From an uncultured Collinsella sp. (GTDB lineage: Bacteria > Actinomycetota > Coriobacteriia > Coriobacteriales > Coriobacteriaceae), in assembly GCA_900545445.1 (NCBI GenBank), contig UQZH01000032.1, positions 1 through 23,787 of the forward strand: a DNA stretch of 23,787 nt. The letters are read 5' to 3'. The position numbers and the translations under genes are program-made. Shown here piece after piece: positions 21,596-23,787 of the stretch. The first letter of the stretch is position 1; the number at the start of each line of letters is the position of its first letter. Under the pieces are notes generated by a model that searched no databases, was not told the DNA's origin, and worked only from the letters and a program-made list of their open reading frames with translations.

Positions 21596-22876
21596 ATGCT
21601 CATCCCTCTTCTCTCAAAACCTCAATCATCGCTGCCCGTGCAGGCCAAGCGCCTGGTGGCAATGCGCTTTCTTATCTACACCGGTTTTCAGACCAGTTAT
21701 TTTATCGGCGTTATCGGAACGCTCACCTATGCGGACGATGCCTCGGTCGTGGCGACATCGCTGGCCGTCCTGTTTATGAATGTTTTTGTAATCCTGGGAT
21801 CCTTTGCGGGTGGCGCGGCGCTCGACGCCTGGGGCCCGCGCCACCATTTCTTGCTGAGCATCGTGGGCACGGTGACAACCGGCGCGGCGATCATTGCCTT
21901 TGGCAGCGCGACCGGCATCGTCCTGCTCGGCGCGGTGCTCCTGGGCTTTGTGATGGGGTTCGCCCAGCCCATCGCCACATCCTATCCGGCTTACCTCACC
22001 GACGATCCTGTCGAGCTCAAAGACATCAACTCTGCCATCGCCATGTTTTCAAACGTGAGTATCATCGTTGGCCCCACACTGGGCGGCTTTGTCGCGGCGA
22101 CTGCGTCGTCGCGCGCGGTGTTCGTGCTCATGATGCTCTTTACCGCGTTGGCGCTCATTGCCGGTTGGGGCTTTAGGCCGCAGGCCAGCCATGTCGCCGG
22201 GGATGCGGATGCCGATTCGGCAGAGGAAGGGGAGCGTGCGGGACAAAGCCCCAGCCCCAGCGCATCCACCCGCGTCACCTTCGCGACCAGCATCAAGACA
22301 GTCTTCACCAACAGCGTCCTCGCCCTGCTGTTCTGCATTATTTTCCTTTCAAACTTTGGCTACGGCGCCTTCGATCCGCTCGAGTCGTTTTTCTATCGCG
22401 ATGTCCTGCACGTCGGTGTTGAGTGGATGGGCTGGCTCTCGTCGGCCAGCGGTGTGGGCGCGGTGCTGGGCGCCGTGGTCGCGCTCCGCTTGCCGCCGCA
22501 CCTGGTCAACCTTAAAACGCTGCTCATGGCGCTCATGTCCGTGGGTTTGGGAAGCCTGCTCTACGTGGGAACGCCGTACGTGGGCGTAGCCCTTGTCGGC
22601 CAGATTGTCCTGGGCGTGGCGTGGGGCGTCGTCAACCCGCTCCACAACACGATCGTGCAAACGACGGCCCCGCTCGAGCAGCTCGGTCGCGTGAACTCGG
22701 TCATGGGTTTTGGCAACATGTTCGCCGGCGTGGCCCCGCTGGCAATTGCCCCATGGCTGGCGGCGACATTTGGCGTACAGCAGACGCTCGTAGGGGCGGG
22801 CATGGTCGTGACGGCGGTTCCCGCGGCGTTGCTGCTGTTTGGACGCCGGCATTTTGATCGTGCCGCAAGGCAGTAA
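21596..22876 (+). CDS. MFS family transporter
   Basis: 426-residue major facilitator superfamily membrane protein with about twelve hydrophobic segments. The first half contains GVIGTLTYADDASVVATSLA, LDAWGPRHHFLLS (the loop 2-3 position) and VLLGFVMGFAQPIATSYPAY. A hydrophilic central loop (about 200-225, rich in Glu, Ala and Ser) separates the halves. The second half contains SSASGVGAVLGAVVALRLP and GQIVLGVAWGVVNPLHNTIV. It resembles the enterobactin-exporter/macrolide-efflux-like branch, but the substrate cannot be told. The ATG at 21596 is chosen because AAGGAG (21585-21590) lies 5 nt upstream; earlier in-frame ATGs have none. Single gene, with a palindromic repeat straight after the stop codon. 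Confidence 0.85.
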   Translation: MLIPLLSKPQSSLPVQAKRLVAMRFLIYTGFQTSYFIGVIGTLTYADDASVVATSLAVLFMNVFVILGSFAGGAALDAWGPRHHFLLSIVGTVTTGAAIIAFGSATGIVLLGAVLLGFVMGFAQPIATSYPAYLTDDPVELKDINSAIAMFSNVSIIVGPTLGGFVAATASSRAVFVLMMLFTALALIAGWGFRPQASHVAGDADADSAEEGERAGQSPSPSASTRVTFATSIKTVFTNSVLALLFCIIFLSNFGYGAFDPLESFFYRDVLHVGVEWMGWLSSASGVGAVLGAVVALRLPPHLVNLKTLLMALMSVGLGSLLYVGTPYVGVALVGQIVLGVAWGVVNPLHNTIVQTTAPLEQLGRVNSVMGFGNMFAGVAPLAIAPWLAATFGVQQTLVGAGMVVTAVPAALLLFGRRHFDRAARQ

Positions 22877-22878
22877 AA

Positions 22879-22939
22879 ACCATCACAACATTTGATGAAA
22901 ATCGCTATTTTGCCGAAAAACGTCGAATGTTGTGATGCT
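22879..22939. repeat. Palindromic repeat, family 1 copy 3 (inverted and diverged)
   Basis: CATCACAACATTTGA (22881-22895) pairs with TCGAATGTTGTGATG (22923-22937) with one wobble around a loop of exactly 27 nt. Reverse-complemented, its loop (CGTTTTTCGGCAAAA...) aligns with the loop of copies 1 and 2, so it is the same element in the opposite orientation. It starts right after the MFS stop codon. Confidence 0.8.
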
Positions 22940-22974
22940 TTGCGCCTCGGGCCAGGCCGCCCTTCGGGTTCGGC

Positions 22975-23006
22975 CACCACAAAGGGGGGCAGGCTCCTTT
23001 GTGGCG
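22975..23006. repeat. Repeat family 3, degenerate copy 3
   Basis: CCACAAAGG (22977-22985) pairs with CCTTTGTGG (22996-23004). The loop GGGGCAGGCT resembles the GGGACAGGCA of the other two copies. No T-tract follows, so it is unlikely to terminate. It lies in the 218-nt gap before the HAD gene. Confidence 0.6.
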
Positions 23007-23094
23007 ATCGGGTCCCAACGGCCTGTGCCTTGGTATACCATGTACGCCGTTCACGAATACACCCCGCATCGCCGCACAACCCAGAAAGGCCCCC

Positions 23095-23787
23095 ATGGAC
23101 ACCACCTTCAGCCATATCAAAGCCGTGTTCTGCGATATCGACGGCACGCTGCTTACGAGCCAGCACACGGTGTCCCCGCGCACCGTGGCGGCGATTCGCG
23201 CCCTGCGCGAGCGCGGCGTACTCTTTGGCCTGTGCACCGGGCGCGACGCCCACGCGACCGAGGCCATGTACGAGCTCTGGGGTATCGAAGGCCTGGTAGA
23301 CGTGATGGTGGGCTGCGGTGGCGCCGAGGTCATCGACCGCGCGCACGACATCAACGAGCTGAGCTATCCGCTGCCGGGCGAGACCATCGCGCGCATCTGC
23401 GAGCACATGGCGGACCTTCCGGCAACGCCCGTCTGCCCCCGAGACGGCGTGTTCTACGTGCCCGAGAGCAACGCGTGCGTCGAGCACCTGTCGCGCGTCG
23501 ACGGTGTGCCCTACCAGGTGGTTGATTTTGCCGAGTTTTTGCGCGAGCCGCAGCCCAAGGTGATGTTTACCATGGCGCCCGAGGTAATGCCGCGGGTGAT
23601 CGAGCGGGCGTCGACGTTTGCCGATAACACCGTTAAGGCGGCGGCTCTGCAAACCACGCAGCGACTCTACGAATTCATGGATCCGCGCGTGTCCAAGACG
23701 CGCGGCCTTGTGCGCGTGGCGGAGCTCAACGACATGGAGCTCCAGAACATCTGCGTGTTTGGCGATGCGGACAACGACACCTGCATG
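23095..23787 (+). CDS. Cof-type HAD-IIB hydrolase (C-terminus beyond the window)
   Basis: First 231 residues of a haloacid-dehalogenase-like phosphatase of the Cof/YidA group, which dephosphorylates sugar phosphates or similar small metabolites in the cytoplasm. Motif I is FCDIDGTLL (Asp14, Asp16), motif II is LCTGRD, motif III has Lys201 in SKTRGL, and motif IV is GDADND (223-228), with the C2-type cap between motifs II and III. The ATG at 23095 has AGAAAGG upstream. The gene runs off the right edge, so about 40 C-terminal residues are expected outside. The substrate cannot be predicted. Confidence 0.9.
   Translation, partial: MDTTFSHIKAVFCDIDGTLLTSQHTVSPRTVAAIRALRERGVLFGLCTGRDAHATEAMYELWGIEGLVDVMVGCGGAEVIDRAHDINELSYPLPGETIARICEHMADLPATPVCPRDGVFYVPESNACVEHLSRVDGVPYQVVDFAEFLREPQPKVMFTMAPEVMPRVIERASTFADNTVKAAALQTTQRLYEFMDPRVSKTRGLVRVAELNDMELQNICVFGDADNDTCM

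Noticed and set aside
1..23787. CRISPR array, tRNA or rRNA genes, integrase or transposase
   Set aside because: No regularly spaced repeats of CRISPR size, no tRNA-like cloverleaf or rRNA sequence recognised, and no recombinase domains among the proteins.

Overview
The window is about 24 kb of high-GC bacterial chromosome with short intergenic regions. Its gene content and protein signatures fit the class Coriobacteriia (Actinomycetota), most like a gut Collinsella. This is an inference from a GlnR-like orphan response regulator, the style of the KDG sugar-acid genes, a MoaC-MobB fusion and abundant palindromic intergenic repeats. No rRNA, tRNA, CRISPR array, transposase or phage gene was seen. 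The first gene (minus strand) and the last gene (plus strand) run off the window.

Left part (1-8.7 kb): sugar-acid catabolism and its control. On the minus strand are a gluconate 5-dehydrogenase-type SDR, a YczE/YitT-like membrane protein, KDPG/KDG aldolase and KDG kinase. A LacI-family regulator is divergent from the kinase. A 14-bp palindrome (CGAAATCGGTTTCG) lies at the kinase/LacI promoter, at the membrane-protein promoter, upstream of a HIT-family gene and, degenerate, upstream of the SDR. Two structured RNA elements are each present twice in minus-strand leaders: a 58-nt hairpin with an invariant loop, and a roughly 120-nt, riboswitch-like element. They tie the membrane protein to the KDG pathway and are the most novel signal in the window. 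Interspersed are an AlbA_2/ATP-binding/wHTH protein with three 21-bp dyads in its promoter, the HIT protein, and a GntR/FCD regulator flanked by two copies of a long palindrome.

Middle (8.7-15 kb): nitrogen control and housekeeping. A type I glutamine synthetase homologue has several metal-ligand positions substituted. It is followed by a GlnR-like atypical response regulator and preceded by a GlnR-box-like site. Then come a membrane-anchored HtrA protease and NAD-dependent DNA ligase.

Right part (15-23.8 kb): a MATE transporter and MerR regulator pair with a MerR-type spacer dyad; an orphan DUF559/Vsr-like nuclease-fold protein flanked by near-identical 63-bp palindromes; molybdenum cofactor genes moaA and a moaC-mobB fusion; an MFS transporter; and the start of a Cof-type HAD phosphatase. 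Several hairpin families recur between genes, some of them plain terminators.
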